This document shows, in pieces, positions 6,088 through 14,950 of a stretch of 22,503 bases of DNA. The stretch is from JAVBTT01 sp031550325 (GTDB lineage: Bacteria; Bacillota; Clostridia; Oscillospirales; UBA929): the NCBI GenBank assembly GCA_031550325.1, contig JAVBOR010000034.1, positions 1-22,503 of the forward strand, read 5' to 3'. Made by a program: the position numbers and the translations under genes. The notes beneath the pieces were generated by a model. That model was not told where the DNA came from. It was given only the letters and a program-made list of their open reading frames with translations, and ran no database searches. The stretch's first letter is position 1. Every line of letters starts with the position of its first letter.

Positions 6088-8523
6088 ATGGCGCTTTTTG
6101 CGCGCGTTGCCGTGGCGGCGGCCGTATATGCGATCGACCGCCCCTACGACTACGGTGTTCCGGAGGAGTTTACCAAGACCATCGCACCGGGCATGCGTGT
6201 GATGGTTCCTTTTGGCGCGCGCAACAAAAAAACTGAGGGCGTTGTTCTGTCTCTGTCGGGATCGACCTCCCATGAAAAGGTCAAACATGTCGAGAAGCTG
6301 CTGGATGATGAGCCCCTGCTTGACGGGCGCATGCTCAGGCTCGCGCTCTGGATGCGCGAGCGCGCTTGCTGCACGGTCTATCAGGCCGTGCGCGCCATGC
6401 TCCCGGCCGGACTCTGGTATGTTTTCGAGGAGATGTGCGCCCTGACGCCCGGCGTAGACCGCGAGGAGGCCGAGCAAACGCTGGATGAAAACGCTAAACG
6501 CCTGCTCGGGATGCTGCTGGCCCATGGAGGCACGGCCAGACGCGCCGACGTTGAGGCCGCTCTGGGGCAGGAAGACGGCCGGGCGGCCATGGAGACGCTC
6601 ACCGCCAGGGGCCTGGCCGTATCGTCCGTTAAGGCAGCGCGCAAAACGGGCGACCGGACGACGCGCTTTTTGTCCCTGGCGGTTCCGGCGGAGGAGGCCG
6701 TCGCCTCGCTGCGTTCGCGCTCGGCGCCGAAGCAGCGCGCCGTGTTGGAGTTTTTGACGCAGTACGGACAGGTCTCGGTGCGCGACGTGGAGTACTTCAC
6801 CGGCGCGACGTCTTCGGTCATCAACGCGCTTTTGCGCGCCGGCCTTGTGTATATATCCGAGGTGGAGGCGTTTCGCAAGCCCGCGCAGACTGTCGGCGGC
6901 AAGGTCGGGCCGATTGCGCTCAATGCCGAGCAGCAGAAAGCGTTTGACCGCTTCGCCGACTTGATGGACGAGGGCAGGCCTGCGTGCGGGCTGTTGTACG
7001 GGGTGACCGGCAGCGGCAAAACGGCGGTGTACATACGGCTTGTTGAGCATACAATAGCGATGGAGGGCTCGGCTTTGGTGCTTGTCCCGGAAATCGCCCT
7101 GACGCCGCAGCTCATGGCGCGGTTTTCGGCCCATTTCGGCGATCGCGTCGCCATTCTGCACAGCGGCCTGAGCGGCGGTGAGCGCCTGGACGAGTTTAAG
7201 CGCGTCCGGCGCGGGCTGGTTGACGTGGTGGTCGGCACACGCAGCGCCGTGTTTGCGCCGCTTGACAATCTGCGTCTGGTGATTCTGGACGAGGAGCATG
7301 AGGCCAGCTATAAGTCGGGCGGGCCGCCGCGCTACCACGCGCGCGACGTGGCGAAGTTCCGCTGTGTGCAGACGGACGCGCTGCTCGTGCTGGGAAGCGC
7401 CACGCCGTCGCTGGAGAGCATGCACGCAGCCCGTGAGGGAAAGATTACGCTGGGTGTGTTGAAGCAGCGCTTTAATGAGCAAAATATGCCACAGGTTGAA
7501 ATGGTCGACCTCAGGCAGGAGCTGCGGCAGGGAAACGCTTCGACGATCAGCGAGACGCTGCGTGTCCGGCTGGACGAGAACATCCGGCGCGGCCAGCAGT
7601 CGATCTTGTTTCTCAACCGGCGCGGCGCGTCCCGCATGCTGCTGTGCGGCGACTGCGGACATGTGCCGCAGTGTCCGCGGTGCAGCATTGCCCTGGCGAT
7701 GCACAGCGCCAACAAACGCCTGATGTGCCATCTGTGCGGCCATTCGGAGAAAGCGCCCGCGAACTGCCCCGCCTGCGGCGGAGCGTTTCGGCCGGTCGGC
7801 GCGGGCACGCAGAAGGTCATGGAGGAGCTCGGGGAGCTTTTCCCCCATGTGAAGGCGCTGCGCATGGACACCGACACGACCTCGGGCAAGGGCGCCCACG
7901 CCGAAATCTTGGAGCGCTTTGACAAGCAGCGCGTTCCCATTCTTGTTGGTACGCAGATGGTGACCAAAGGTCTTGACTTTGAGAACGTCTCGCTGGTGGG
8001 CGTGCTCGCGGCCGACGCGGCGCTGTATATGGACGACTTCAGAGCCCATGAGCGCACCTTCGCGCTGATCACCCAGGTGGTCGGACGGGCCGGGCGGGGC
8101 GATAAGCCGGGCCGGGCGGTGATCCAGACGTTTCACCCCGAACACCCCGTTTTACTGGCAGCCGCGCGGCAGGACTACGACGAATTTTACCGCGAGGAGA
8201 TTCAGCTGCGCCGCCTGCAGGGGCTTCCGCCGTTCGGCAGCCTGACGACGCTGACGCTGTTCGGCCTGCAGCAGGACGATGTGCTGCGCGCCTGTCTGCG
8301 CGTGTGCGGGCTGCTCGGCAAGACGAACGAGAGCTTCCGGGTGATGGGCCCGGCGCCGGCGCATGTGGTGCGCGTGAACATGCAGTACCGGTACACCATC
8401 AATCTGCTCGGGCAGGACACGGCGCCCGAGCGGCGGCTTATATCAAACCTGTTGACGGTGTTTGCCAAGGACGGGCGCAACCGCGGTGTACACATTTACG
8501 CCGACCCGAACCCCTATGAATAA
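6088..8523 (+). CDS. priA: Primosomal protein N' (replication restart helicase PriA)
   Basis: PriA recognises stalled forks and reloads the replicative helicase. The 811 residues match the family. The N-terminal DNA-binding domain begins ALFARVAVAAAVYAIDRPYDY. A winged-helix-like region precedes the helicase core. The Walker A motif GVTGSGKT is at 305-312, and Walker B ILDEEH with DEEH is at 401-404; the conserved RYHARDVA follows at 415-422. Eight zinc ligands are visible as four CxxC-type pairs: C520/C523, C529/C532, C547/C550 and C560/C563. The C-terminal helicase lobe contains GTQMVTKGLDFENV and QVVGRAGRG. The ATG directly abuts the rpoZ stop, with only a weak GGAG about 12 bases upstream, so coupling to rpoZ translation is likely. 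Confidence 0.97.
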   Translation: MALFARVAVAAAVYAIDRPYDYGVPEEFTKTIAPGMRVMVPFGARNKKTEGVVLSLSGSTSHEKVKHVEKLLDDEPLLDGRMLRLALWMRERACCTVYQAVRAMLPAGLWYVFEEMCALTPGVDREEAEQTLDENAKRLLGMLLAHGGTARRADVEAALGQEDGRAAMETLTARGLAVSSVKAARKTGDRTTRFLSLAVPAEEAVASLRSRSAPKQRAVLEFLTQYGQVSVRDVEYFTGATSSVINALLRAGLVYISEVEAFRKPAQTVGGKVGPIALNAEQQKAFDRFADLMDEGRPACGLLYGVTGSGKTAVYIRLVEHTIAMEGSALVLVPEIALTPQLMARFSAHFGDRVAILHSGLSGGERLDEFKRVRRGLVDVVVGTRSAVFAPLDNLRLVILDEEHEASYKSGGPPRYHARDVAKFRCVQTDALLVLGSATPSLESMHAAREGKITLGVLKQRFNEQNMPQVEMVDLRQELRQGNASTISETLRVRLDENIRRGQQSILFLNRRGASRMLLCGDCGHVPQCPRCSIALAMHSANKRLMCHLCGHSEKAPANCPACGGAFRPVGAGTQKVMEELGELFPHVKALRMDTDTTSGKGAHAEILERFDKQRVPILVGTQMVTKGLDFENVSLVGVLAADAALYMDDFRAHERTFALITQVVGRAGRGDKPGRAVIQTFHPEHPVLLAAARQDYDEFYREEIQLRRLQGLPPFGSLTTLTLFGLQQDDVLRACLRVCGLLGKTNESFRVMGPAPAHVVRVNMQYRYTINLLGQDTAPERRLISNLLTVFAKDGRNRGVHIYADPNPYE

Positions 8524-8535
8524 GGAGGACGAAAA

Positions 8536-9030
8536 ATGGCACTTCGCACCATCATAACCGATCGGGACGAGACCCTGCGCAAGATATCCCGCCCCGTGGC
8601 CAGCTTTGACAAACGGCTGCACCAGCTTTTGGACGATATGATCGAGACCCTGCACAAGGCTGGGGGCGCGGGACTGGCGGCGCCCCAGGTCGGCGTTTTG
8701 CGCCGCGTATGCATTGTGGAAATCGAAGAGGGCGATCTTATCGAAATGGTCAATCCGACCATCGTCGGAACGGTGGGCGAGCAGACCGGCGCAGAGGCCT
8801 GCCTGTCAATTCCGGGCGAGATGGGGATTGTCAGCCGTCCGATGACGGTGACGGTGCACGCCTTCGACCGCTACGGCAAGGCCTTTGACGTGATCGGCGA
8901 GGAGTTTAAGGCGCGCGCGTTTTGCCATGAGCTTGACCATCTGGACGGCAGACTGTATACCGACGTCGCCCAGCGGATGATGAGCGAGGAGGAATACGCG
9001 CTCGAGGAGGCCTCCAGGGAGAAGAAATGA
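8536..9030 (+). CDS. def: Peptide deformylase
   Basis: This metalloenzyme removes the formyl group from N-terminal methionine of new proteins. All three family motifs are present: GAGLAAPQVG (44-53), EACLS with the metal ligand C89, and HELDH with ligands H131 and H135 and the catalytic glutamate E132. The 164 residues fit the shorter class of deformylases, with a charged helical tail (EEEYALEEASREKK). A strong AAGGAGGA (8522-8529) that includes the end of the priA stop precedes the ATG. The stop overlaps fmt by four bases (ATGA), so the enzyme that adds formyl groups and the one that removes them are made together. Confidence 0.97.
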   Translation: MALRTIITDRDETLRKISRPVASFDKRLHQLLDDMIETLHKAGGAGLAAPQVGVLRRVCIVEIEEGDLIEMVNPTIVGTVGEQTGAEACLSIPGEMGIVSRPMTVTVHAFDRYGKAFDVIGEEFKARAFCHELDHLDGRLYTDVAQRMMSEEEYALEEASREKK

Positions 9031-9923
9031 GAATTGTGTACATGGGAACGCCCGAGTTTGCCCGCGTGTCTCTTAAGGCGCTGCTGGAGGCCGGGCATGA
9101 CGTCTGCGCGGTGTTTACCAGGCCGGACGCGCCGAGCGGGCGCGGCAAGAAGCTCAGCGCCTCTCCGGTCAAGCAGGAAGCAGCCGAGAGGCAGATCGAC
9201 GTCTATCAGCCCACAAAGCTGCGCGACGGCACGGCGGCGCATGCGCTGCACTTGCTGCGCCCCGACCTCGTGGTGGTGGTCGCCTACGGGCGTCTTCTGC
9301 CCGACGAGCTTCTGGCCATCGCGCCGCTGGGCTGCGTCAATGTCCACGCGTCGCTGCTGCCGAAATACCGGGGCGCGGCGCCTATTCAATGGGCCGTGAT
9401 TCAGGGAGAGCGCGAGACCGGGGTGACGACGCAGATGATGGCAGCCGAGCTCGACGCCGGGGATATCTTAATGCAACGCGCCACAAAAATCCTGCCGGAC
9501 GAGACCGCCGGGCAGCTGCAGGAGCGGCTGGCACCGCTGGGCGCGGAGCTGCTGGTTGAGACCGTTTCGGCGCTTTCCGCCGGCACGGCCGTGCGCACGC
9601 CGCAGGACGGGAATCATGCCACGTTTGCGCCCATGCTGCAAAAGCAGGACGGCCAGATTGACTGGACAAAGCCGGCGGCGCTGGTCGAGAGCTTTGTGCG
9701 CGGCATGTCGCCCTGGCCCGGCGCGCAGTGGGGAGACCTGCGCGTTCACCGCGTGGAGCCGCTGGACGAGAGCGCGCAGGCCGAGGCCGGCACCATGCTG
9801 CCGGGCGGGCTTGTCGTATGCGGGGACGCGCGCATCCTGCGCCTTGCCGAGGTGCAGGCTGCCGGAGGAAAGCGCATGAGCTTTGAAGCTTACGCGCGCG
9901 GACATCAGAGGGAAAAATGCTGA
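9027..9923 (+). CDS. fmt: Methionyl-tRNA formyltransferase
   Basis: Transfers a formyl group from 10-formyltetrahydrofolate to initiator Met-tRNA. The N-terminal Rossmann-type domain begins MRIVYMGTPEFA. The catalytic region VNVHASLLPKYRGAAPIQ gives N105 and H107, and D143 (in AELDAGDIL) completes the catalytic set, equivalent to N106, H108 and D144 in E. coli. The C-terminal tRNA-binding domain begins near KQDGQIDWTKPAA (about 208-220) and is a little short, giving 298 residues against about 315 in E. coli. The start overlaps def by four bases, and the end overlaps rsmB by seven. Confidence 0.96.
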   Translation: MRIVYMGTPEFARVSLKALLEAGHDVCAVFTRPDAPSGRGKKLSASPVKQEAAERQIDVYQPTKLRDGTAAHALHLLRPDLVVVVAYGRLLPDELLAIAPLGCVNVHASLLPKYRGAAPIQWAVIQGERETGVTTQMMAAELDAGDILMQRATKILPDETAGQLQERLAPLGAELLVETVSALSAGTAVRTPQDGNHATFAPMLQKQDGQIDWTKPAALVESFVRGMSPWPGAQWGDLRVHRVEPLDESAQAEAGTMLPGGLVVCGDARILRLAEVQAAGGKRMSFEAYARGHQREKC

Positions 9924-11158
9924 TTGGCGACGCCCGGAGCGCCGCGCTGCAGGCGCTCGGCCGCGTCAGGCGGGACGGCGTGTTTGCAGCCGACGCGCTC
10001 GAGGCGTCCACGGGAGCGCTGGACGAGCGTGACCGCGCGCTGGCTGAGCATTTGTGCCTGAGCGCCGTGCAGAACCAGCGGTGGCTCGACTGGTGCATTG
10101 CTGCCCTGACGCCGCTGTCAAAGCTGGAGCCAAAAGTGCTTGATATTCTGCGGCTTGGCGCAGTTCAGCTTTTTTTCACCGACAAAATCCCCAAGAGCGC
10201 GGCTGTAAACACCTGCGTCGAGCTGACCAAGAGCGTCTCGCCGCGCGCAGCCGGCCTTGTCAACGCCGTGCTTCGCAAGCTCTCGACGATGGACGCGCCG
10301 CCCGAACCGCCTTCGCTGGCCATCCGGTACAGCCTGCCCGACTGGCTGGCCGAGCGTCTGACGGATATCTTGGGCGCGGAAGGCGCGCAGCGCTTTGCCG
10401 AGGCCTCCAACCGGCAGGCGCCGGTGTCGCTGTACCTCAGCCCGCTGGCCAAGGACAGGGAGGCGCAGCTCAGCCTGCATCCGTGGCTTCCCGGAGCCAT
10501 GAGAGCGCCTTCCGCCGCCCATGCCGCAGCGCTGGCGCGCGAAGGGGCCGCCGTCATTGCTGACGACGGCGCGGCGCTGGTGGTCAGTGCGCTTGACCCC
10601 AGGCCCGGCGAGCTGATCTGGGATGTGTGCGCTGCGCCGGGGGGTAAGAGCTTTTTATCAGCGTTTGCGATGGACAACCAGGGGCGCATACTGGCGACCG
10701 ATCTTTCGGAGAAAAAAATTGCCGCCATGAGGCAGACGGCCGAGCGTCTTCAAGTGCTGTGCGTGGACGCCAGACAGGCCGACGCCCGCAGCTTTGCGCC
10801 TGACTGCGAGTTTGACGCTGTGCTTTGCGACGTGCCGTGTTCGGGATTCGGCGTGCTGCGCAAAAAGCCGGATATCCGGCGCAAAACGGCCGAACAGATT
10901 CGCGGGCTGCCCGACATCCAGCTGGCCATCCTGGAAAACGCCGCCCGGTTTGTGCGTCCGGGCGGGCGACTTGTGTACTCCACCTGCACGATCCTGCCCG
11001 AGGAAAACGAGGCGGTGTGCGCGCGGTTTTTGGCCGAGCGCGAGGATTTTTGCCCCGAGGGCTTTTTAGCCGGGCGCGCGCCCGGTGGGATGCTCACGCT
11101 GTGGCCGCATATCGATGAGACCGACGGTTTTTTTATCTGCAAAATGAGGAGAATCTGA
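9917..11158 (+). CDS. rsmB: 16S rRNA (cytosine-967-C5)-methyltransferase RsmB
   Basis: Methylates C967 of 16S rRNA with S-adenosylmethionine. The N-terminal NusB-like RNA-binding domain occupies about 1-135 (for example ALAEHLCLSAVQNQRWLDW and PKSAAVNTCVELTKS). The methyltransferase domain has the SAM motif DVCAAPGGKS (236-245). Two catalytic cysteines are visible: C308 in DVPCSGFGVL, which aids release, and C357 in YSTCTILPEENE, the nucleophile. At 413 residues it is slightly shorter than the usual 430-450. The ATG at 9917 lies within the end of fmt, with AGAGGGA only three bases away, so initiation probably depends on coupling. The stop overlaps the rlmN start by one base. Confidence 0.94.
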   Translation: MLIGDARSAALQALGRVRRDGVFAADALEASTGALDERDRALAEHLCLSAVQNQRWLDWCIAALTPLSKLEPKVLDILRLGAVQLFFTDKIPKSAAVNTCVELTKSVSPRAAGLVNAVLRKLSTMDAPPEPPSLAIRYSLPDWLAERLTDILGAEGAQRFAEASNRQAPVSLYLSPLAKDREAQLSLHPWLPGAMRAPSAAHAAALAREGAAVIADDGAALVVSALDPRPGELIWDVCAAPGGKSFLSAFAMDNQGRILATDLSEKKIAAMRQTAERLQVLCVDARQADARSFAPDCEFDAVLCDVPCSGFGVLRKKPDIRRKTAEQIRGLPDIQLAILENAARFVRPGGRLVYSTCTILPEENEAVCARFLAEREDFCPEGFLAGRAPGGMLTLWPHIDETDGFFICKMRRI

Positions 11159-12156
11159 TGGATTTACTGAACCAGACGCCCCAGGAACTCGCCGGAATGA
11201 TGCGGGAGCTCGGCCAGCCCGCCTATCGGGGCGCGCAGGTTTTTGACTGGCTGCACAAGGGCGCGCGCTCGGCCGGGGAAATGACCAATCTGCCCAAAGC
11301 GCTGCGCGAGGCGCTGCAGTTTACGCCGCCTACCGTTGTCGAGCGCCAGGTTTCAAGGGACAAAACCGAAAAGCTGCTGTTCAGGCTGGAGGACGGACAG
11401 ACTGTCGAGGCGGTGCTCATGCACTACCAGACCGGGAAGACAATTTGCGTCTCCACGCAGGTTGGCTGCCGTCAGGGCTGCGCGTTTTGCGCGTCGACGA
11501 TCGGCGGTATGGCGCGCGACCTCACGGCCGGGGAAATCCTCGGACAAGTGCTGCACTGCGGGACTCCTGTCGACCGCGTTGTGCTGATGGGCATTGGCGA
11601 GCCGCTGGAAAACTTCGACGCCACGACGCGCTTTTTGAGCCTGATCAATGACCCTGCGGGCCGCAACATGAGCCTGCGCAACGTGACGGTGTCTACCTGC
11701 GGCCTAGTGCCGCGGATTCTGGAGCTTTCCGAGCTCAGACTGCCGGTCACGCTGTCCGTGTCCCTGCACGCGCCCGACAACGAGACGCGGGATCTGCTCA
11801 TGCCGATCAACCGGAAGTATCCGGTGGAAGAGCTAATACATTCATGCGAAATATATTTCGACAAAACATGTCGCCGAATGACCTATGAGTATGTTATGAT
11901 AGACGCGATTAATGACACGCTAGGACACGCGCGGGCGCTGGGCTTGCTGCTCAAGGGCCGTCCTGCGCATGTCAACCTTATCCCGCTCAACGCCGTGGCC
12001 GGCCGGGAGAGTTTTAGACCCTCCCCAGCGCCGGCGGTCGAGAGATTTGCGGCCGCGCTTTCCGCCAAGGGCGTAAGCACCACCGTCCGGCGCCGGCTGG
12101 GGAGCGATATCCAGGCGGCGTGCGGGCAGCTGCGCAGAGAGAGACTGGCACTTTAA
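11158..12156 (+). CDS. rlmN: Dual-specificity 23S rRNA A2503 / tRNA A37 methyltransferase RlmN
   Basis: Radical-SAM enzyme that adds a methyl group to C2 of A2503 in 23S rRNA and of A37 in some tRNAs. The 4Fe-4S ligands are C104, C108 and C111 in VGCRQGCAFC. The methyl-carrying cysteine is C322 in AACGQL near the end, and MGIGEPLENFD is the usual family motif. The spacing favours RlmN over the resistance enzyme Cfr. The length of 332 residues is slightly short but ends normally. AGGAGA (11147-11152) precedes the ATG that overlaps the rsmB stop. Codons for about residues 225-260 are AT-rich and use rare choices (cta, ata, aca, cga), unlike the rest of the gene; see the palindrome entry. Confidence 0.96.
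   Translation: MDLLNQTPQELAGMMRELGQPAYRGAQVFDWLHKGARSAGEMTNLPKALREALQFTPPTVVERQVSRDKTEKLLFRLEDGQTVEAVLMHYQTGKTICVSTQVGCRQGCAFCASTIGGMARDLTAGEILGQVLHCGTPVDRVVLMGIGEPLENFDATTRFLSLINDPAGRNMSLRNVTVSTCGLVPRILELSELRLPVTLSVSLHAPDNETRDLLMPINRKYPVEELIHSCEIYFDKTCRRMTYEYVMIDAINDTLGHARALGLLLKGRPAHVNLIPLNAVAGRESFRPSPAPAVERFAAALSAKGVSTTVRRRLGSDIQAACGQLRRERLAL
11847..11860. repeat. Perfect 14-base palindrome inside rlmN, next to a second short hairpin
   Basis: CGAAATATATTTCG reads identically on both strands. It is directly followed by a 5-bp hairpin (CGACA at 59-63 and TGTCG at 69-73 of the 11800s) sharing the last two bases. The stretch is strikingly AT-rich against its surroundings and lies about 310 bases before the stp start. 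It could be an operator-like dyad, or a by-product of unusual codon choice in a conserved protein segment. Confidence 0.5.
11892..11900 (+). promoter_or_regulatory. Possible internal extended -10 element ahead of stp-prkC
   Basis: TATGAT at 11895-11900 is preceded by TGT, giving an extended -10 match. No convincing -35 box lies 16-18 bases upstream, though the palindromic AT-rich island is 35-50 bases upstream. If used, it would give a transcript starting near 11907, about 265 bases before the phosphatase gene. This is a weak call by sequence alone. Confidence 0.25.
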
Positions 12157-12172
12157 GGAAGAAGGGGATTGT

Positions 12173-12907
12173 TTGTTTGCCTGGGGAATCACTGACAGAG
12201 GGGTCTCGCGACAGCAGAACCAGGACTCCTTTCATCTGGAGGTGCATCATGATAGCGAACAAGCCATGTGCGTTGTCTGCGACGGCATGGGCGGCGCGCG
12301 CGCCGGAAATATCGCCAGCGAGATTGCGGTGGAAGCATTTGTCCAGGAAATGAGGCTGATGCTGAAGTCCGGCATGAGTCAGAAGAGTACGCGGATGGCC
12401 TTGCGGCAGGCGGTTAAAGAGGCCAACCTGCGCGTATACGATAAAGCGAAATCCGGTTCGGATTATGCGGGGATGGGCACGACGCTCGTGGGTGGCGTGA
12501 TCACGCCCGGCCAGGCGGTTATCGTCAACGTCGGAGACAGCCGCGCCTATATCATCGATCCGGAGGGCATTGAACAGGTGACCCGGGATCACTCGCTGGT
12601 CGAGGACCTGCTGTTTCGCGGAGAACTCTCCAAAGAGGAAGCGCGCAACCATCCCAGCAAAAATCTCATCACACGCGCGCTTGGAACCGAGGAATCCGTT
12701 CAATGTGATGTGTTTATCGCCGAACTGCGGCCCGGAGACTTTGTCCTGCTGTGTTCCGACGGGCTGACAAACGTGCTGGAGGAACAGGAAATCCTCTATG
12801 AGGTTCTGCACGGCGGGGACCCCGCGCTATGCTGTCGCCGGCTGCTCGACGCCGCCAACGGGCGCGGCGGCCCGGACAATATCACCATTGTGCTGGTTTC
12901 TGTGTAA
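12173..12907 (+). CDS. stp: PP2C-family Ser/Thr protein phosphatase (Stp/PrpC)
   Basis: Metal-dependent phosphatase that reverses phosphorylation by the kinase encoded next to it. Metal-site and family motifs are in order: DRGVSRQQNQDS (8-19, D18), CDGMGGARAG (36-45, D37), GMGTTLVGG (100-108), NVGDSRAYI (119-127), DHSLVEDL (139-146), SDGLTN (195-200, D196) and GGPDN (232-236, D235). The length of 244 residues is normal. The start is TTG at 12173 with GAAGGGG (12161-12167) upstream; no ATG or GTG is available in frame before the first motif. There is no membrane segment. It sits 16 bases after rlmN and 21 before prkC, the usual kinase-phosphatase pairing. Confidence 0.94.
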   Translation: MFAWGITDRGVSRQQNQDSFHLEVHHDSEQAMCVVCDGMGGARAGNIASEIAVEAFVQEMRLMLKSGMSQKSTRMALRQAVKEANLRVYDKAKSGSDYAGMGTTLVGGVITPGQAVIVNVGDSRAYIIDPEGIEQVTRDHSLVEDLLFRGELSKEEARNHPSKNLITRALGTEESVQCDVFIAELRPGDFVLLCSDGLTNVLEEQEILYEVLHGGDPALCCRRLLDAANGRGGPDNITIVLVSV

Positions 12908-12928
12908 TGGGGACGATGAGGAGACAAT

Positions 12929-14950
12929 ATGGATAAATACATTGGGAAAATGTTGGATAACCGCTATGAGATCCTGGAGATCATCGGCGTTGGCGGAATG
13001 GCGGTTGTATATAAAGCGCGGTGCCATCGACTCAACCGGCTGGTTGCGGTGAAGATACTTAAGGACGAATATGCGCAGGACGCCGAGTTTCGCCGGAGAT
13101 TTCACGCCGAAAGTCAGGCTGTCGCCATGCTCAGCCATCCCAATATTGTGGCAGTCTTTGATGTTTCGCGCAGCGCCGAGGTCGAATATATCGTCATGGA
13201 GCTCATTGACGGCATTTCCCTGAAACAGTACATGCAGAAAAAGGGAACGCTGAACTGGCGCGAGGCGCTGCACTTTGTGACGCAGATTGTCAAGGCGCTC
13301 AGCCACGCGCACAGCCGGGGCATCATCCATAGGGACATCAAGCCGCATAACATCATGATTTTGCGCGACGGCAGCGTTAAGGTCGCCGACTTTGGCATCG
13401 CGCGGTTTGCCTCCAAGCAAAACACCCTGACGCAGGAGGCCCTTGGCTCGGTACACTACATCTCGCCCGAGCAGGCCAGAGGAAGCCATATTGACGCACG
13501 CAGCGACCTTTACTCGGCCGGCGTTGTGCTGTACGAAATGCTGACGGCGCGGCTTCCGTACGAAGGAGACAGCCCGGTTTCCGTGGCCATTCAGCACATA
13601 AACTCCGTGCCGCTCTCGCCCAAAGAGATTGATCAGGACATCCCCGACGCGCTCGAGATGATCACGATGAAGGCCATGGCGGCGCAGCTTTCGCGGCGCT
13701 ACAGCTCGGCCGAGGTTATGCTGCGCGATCTGGAGGAGTTTCGCAAGAATCCCTCCATCAGCTTTGATTACGACCTCACCGACTTGCGCCCGCCCGAGGA
13801 CGGCCCCGACGAGCCGACGCGCCCGCTGACGGGCGGCCAGCCGCGTCCGGTCGTTCCTGCGGGAAAGACTGGCAAGGATGACCGCCGCCGCATTCAGCAG
13901 GAGACCGTCAGAGAGGAGCTGTATGAGACGAAAAAATCCAGCAGCAAAATCGCCATTTTGTCGGGCGTTTTGGGTGTGCTTCTGTTTTTGAGCGTGGTGG
14001 TCTTCATCGCGTTTCGCATGGTCAGCAACCTTATCAATCCCGGCGAGGTAGAGATGGTCGAGGTGCCGAACTTCGTGGGAAAGACCTTTGATCTGGCAGT
14101 GTTTTCACAGGAGTACCCTGATTTGGTCTTTGATACGGTTTTTGAAAACCATGAGATTTACGGCAAGAACACGATCATTAAGCAGGGGACGCAGTCCAAG
14201 CGCGAGGTTCCTGCGGGCTCGTCTGTTGAACTGACAATCAGCCTCGGGCCGGAGGAGTTTTCTCTGCCCGATTTTATCAATAAAGATAGCCGTGCCGTTC
14301 AGGTTGAGCTCAACAAGCTTGGACTGCGCTTTGACCCGCAAAACACAACCTATGAAAAAAGCGAGACGATACCCAAGGATTACATCATCCGCACCATCCC
14401 CGAGGCGTTCTCGCTGGTGGCAAAAGGGGACTCCATCGAGCTTGTGATCAGTCAGGGGCCGGACGTTCAGCTTGTGAATATGCCCGGACTGATTGGCAAA
14501 ACTGAGGCAGACGCGCTGAGCATGCTGCACCTGCTCGACCTTACGATGGGCCAGGTTGTCCGCGAGGCCAACGAGGCCCCGGCCGGCGAGGTGATCGGCC
14601 AGAGCGTGGTCAAGGGCGCCCAGGTCGAGGAGAAGACAGTGGTTGACCTCGTGGTCAGCCTGGGGATGCCTTCGCCCTCGCCGTCCCCGTCGCCGTCTCC
14701 GACGGATTCGCCCTCCCCCTCGCCGAACGGCTCGGGTGAGCTGATTACAGTGCACAAGGACATCAGGTTGCCCGCCACCGCGGGGTCGACGCTGGTGACC
14801 GTGTATGTCAGCGGGCTGGAGTACTACAGAGGAACGGTCAACAACGCCGACGAGTATAAGCCGATTGACATTGTCGGCATGGAAGGCAGCATCATTGAGG
14901 TCTATTTTGACGGTGTGCTGATGTTTACAGAAGAGCTCAGGGCAGGCTGA
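12929..14950 (+). CDS. prkC: PASTA-domain Ser/Thr protein kinase (PrkC/Stk1 type)
   Basis: Membrane kinase that senses cell-wall muropeptides or lipid II through outer PASTA domains and phosphorylates cytosolic targets. The kinase domain spans about 11-272, with glycine loop GVGGMAVVYKA (20-30), catalytic K42 (VAVKIL), HRDIKPHN (134-141, D136) and DFG (154-156), so it looks active. A charged juxtamembrane stretch (about 285-340) leads to one membrane segment (about 340-363). Three PASTA repeats follow (about 374-440, 442-511, 513-580). A Pro-Ser linker (581-599, DNA 14669-14725) then leads to an extra C-terminal domain (about 604-673) with a beta-rich pattern. GAGGAGA (12918-12924) supports the ATG. 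The stop overlaps rsgA by one base. Confidence 0.96.
   Translation: MDKYIGKMLDNRYEILEIIGVGGMAVVYKARCHRLNRLVAVKILKDEYAQDAEFRRRFHAESQAVAMLSHPNIVAVFDVSRSAEVEYIVMELIDGISLKQYMQKKGTLNWREALHFVTQIVKALSHAHSRGIIHRDIKPHNIMILRDGSVKVADFGIARFASKQNTLTQEALGSVHYISPEQARGSHIDARSDLYSAGVVLYEMLTARLPYEGDSPVSVAIQHINSVPLSPKEIDQDIPDALEMITMKAMAAQLSRRYSSAEVMLRDLEEFRKNPSISFDYDLTDLRPPEDGPDEPTRPLTGGQPRPVVPAGKTGKDDRRRIQQETVREELYETKKSSSKIAILSGVLGVLLFLSVVVFIAFRMVSNLINPGEVEMVEVPNFVGKTFDLAVFSQEYPDLVFDTVFENHEIYGKNTIIKQGTQSKREVPAGSSVELTISLGPEEFSLPDFINKDSRAVQVELNKLGLRFDPQNTTYEKSETIPKDYIIRTIPEAFSLVAKGDSIELVISQGPDVQLVNMPGLIGKTEADALSMLHLLDLTMGQVVREANEAPAGEVIGQSVVKGAQVEEKTVVDLVVSLGMPSPSPSPSPSPTDSPSPSPNGSGELITVHKDIRLPATAGSTLVTVYVSGLEYYRGTVNNADEYKPIDIVGMEGSIIEVYFDGVLMFTEELRAG

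Noticed and set aside
5881..8145. A 754-codon open frame on the minus strand opposite priA
   Set aside because: It mirrors a certain gene (priA, with all motifs), has a His/Arg/Gln-rich composition typical of antisense frames in GC-rich DNA, and shows no family sequence.
11158..12156. rlmN as the resistance methyltransferase Cfr
   Set aside because: It sits in the standard rsmB-rlmN-stp-prkC housekeeping order, and its motifs and lengths fit RlmN; nothing suggests acquired resistance.
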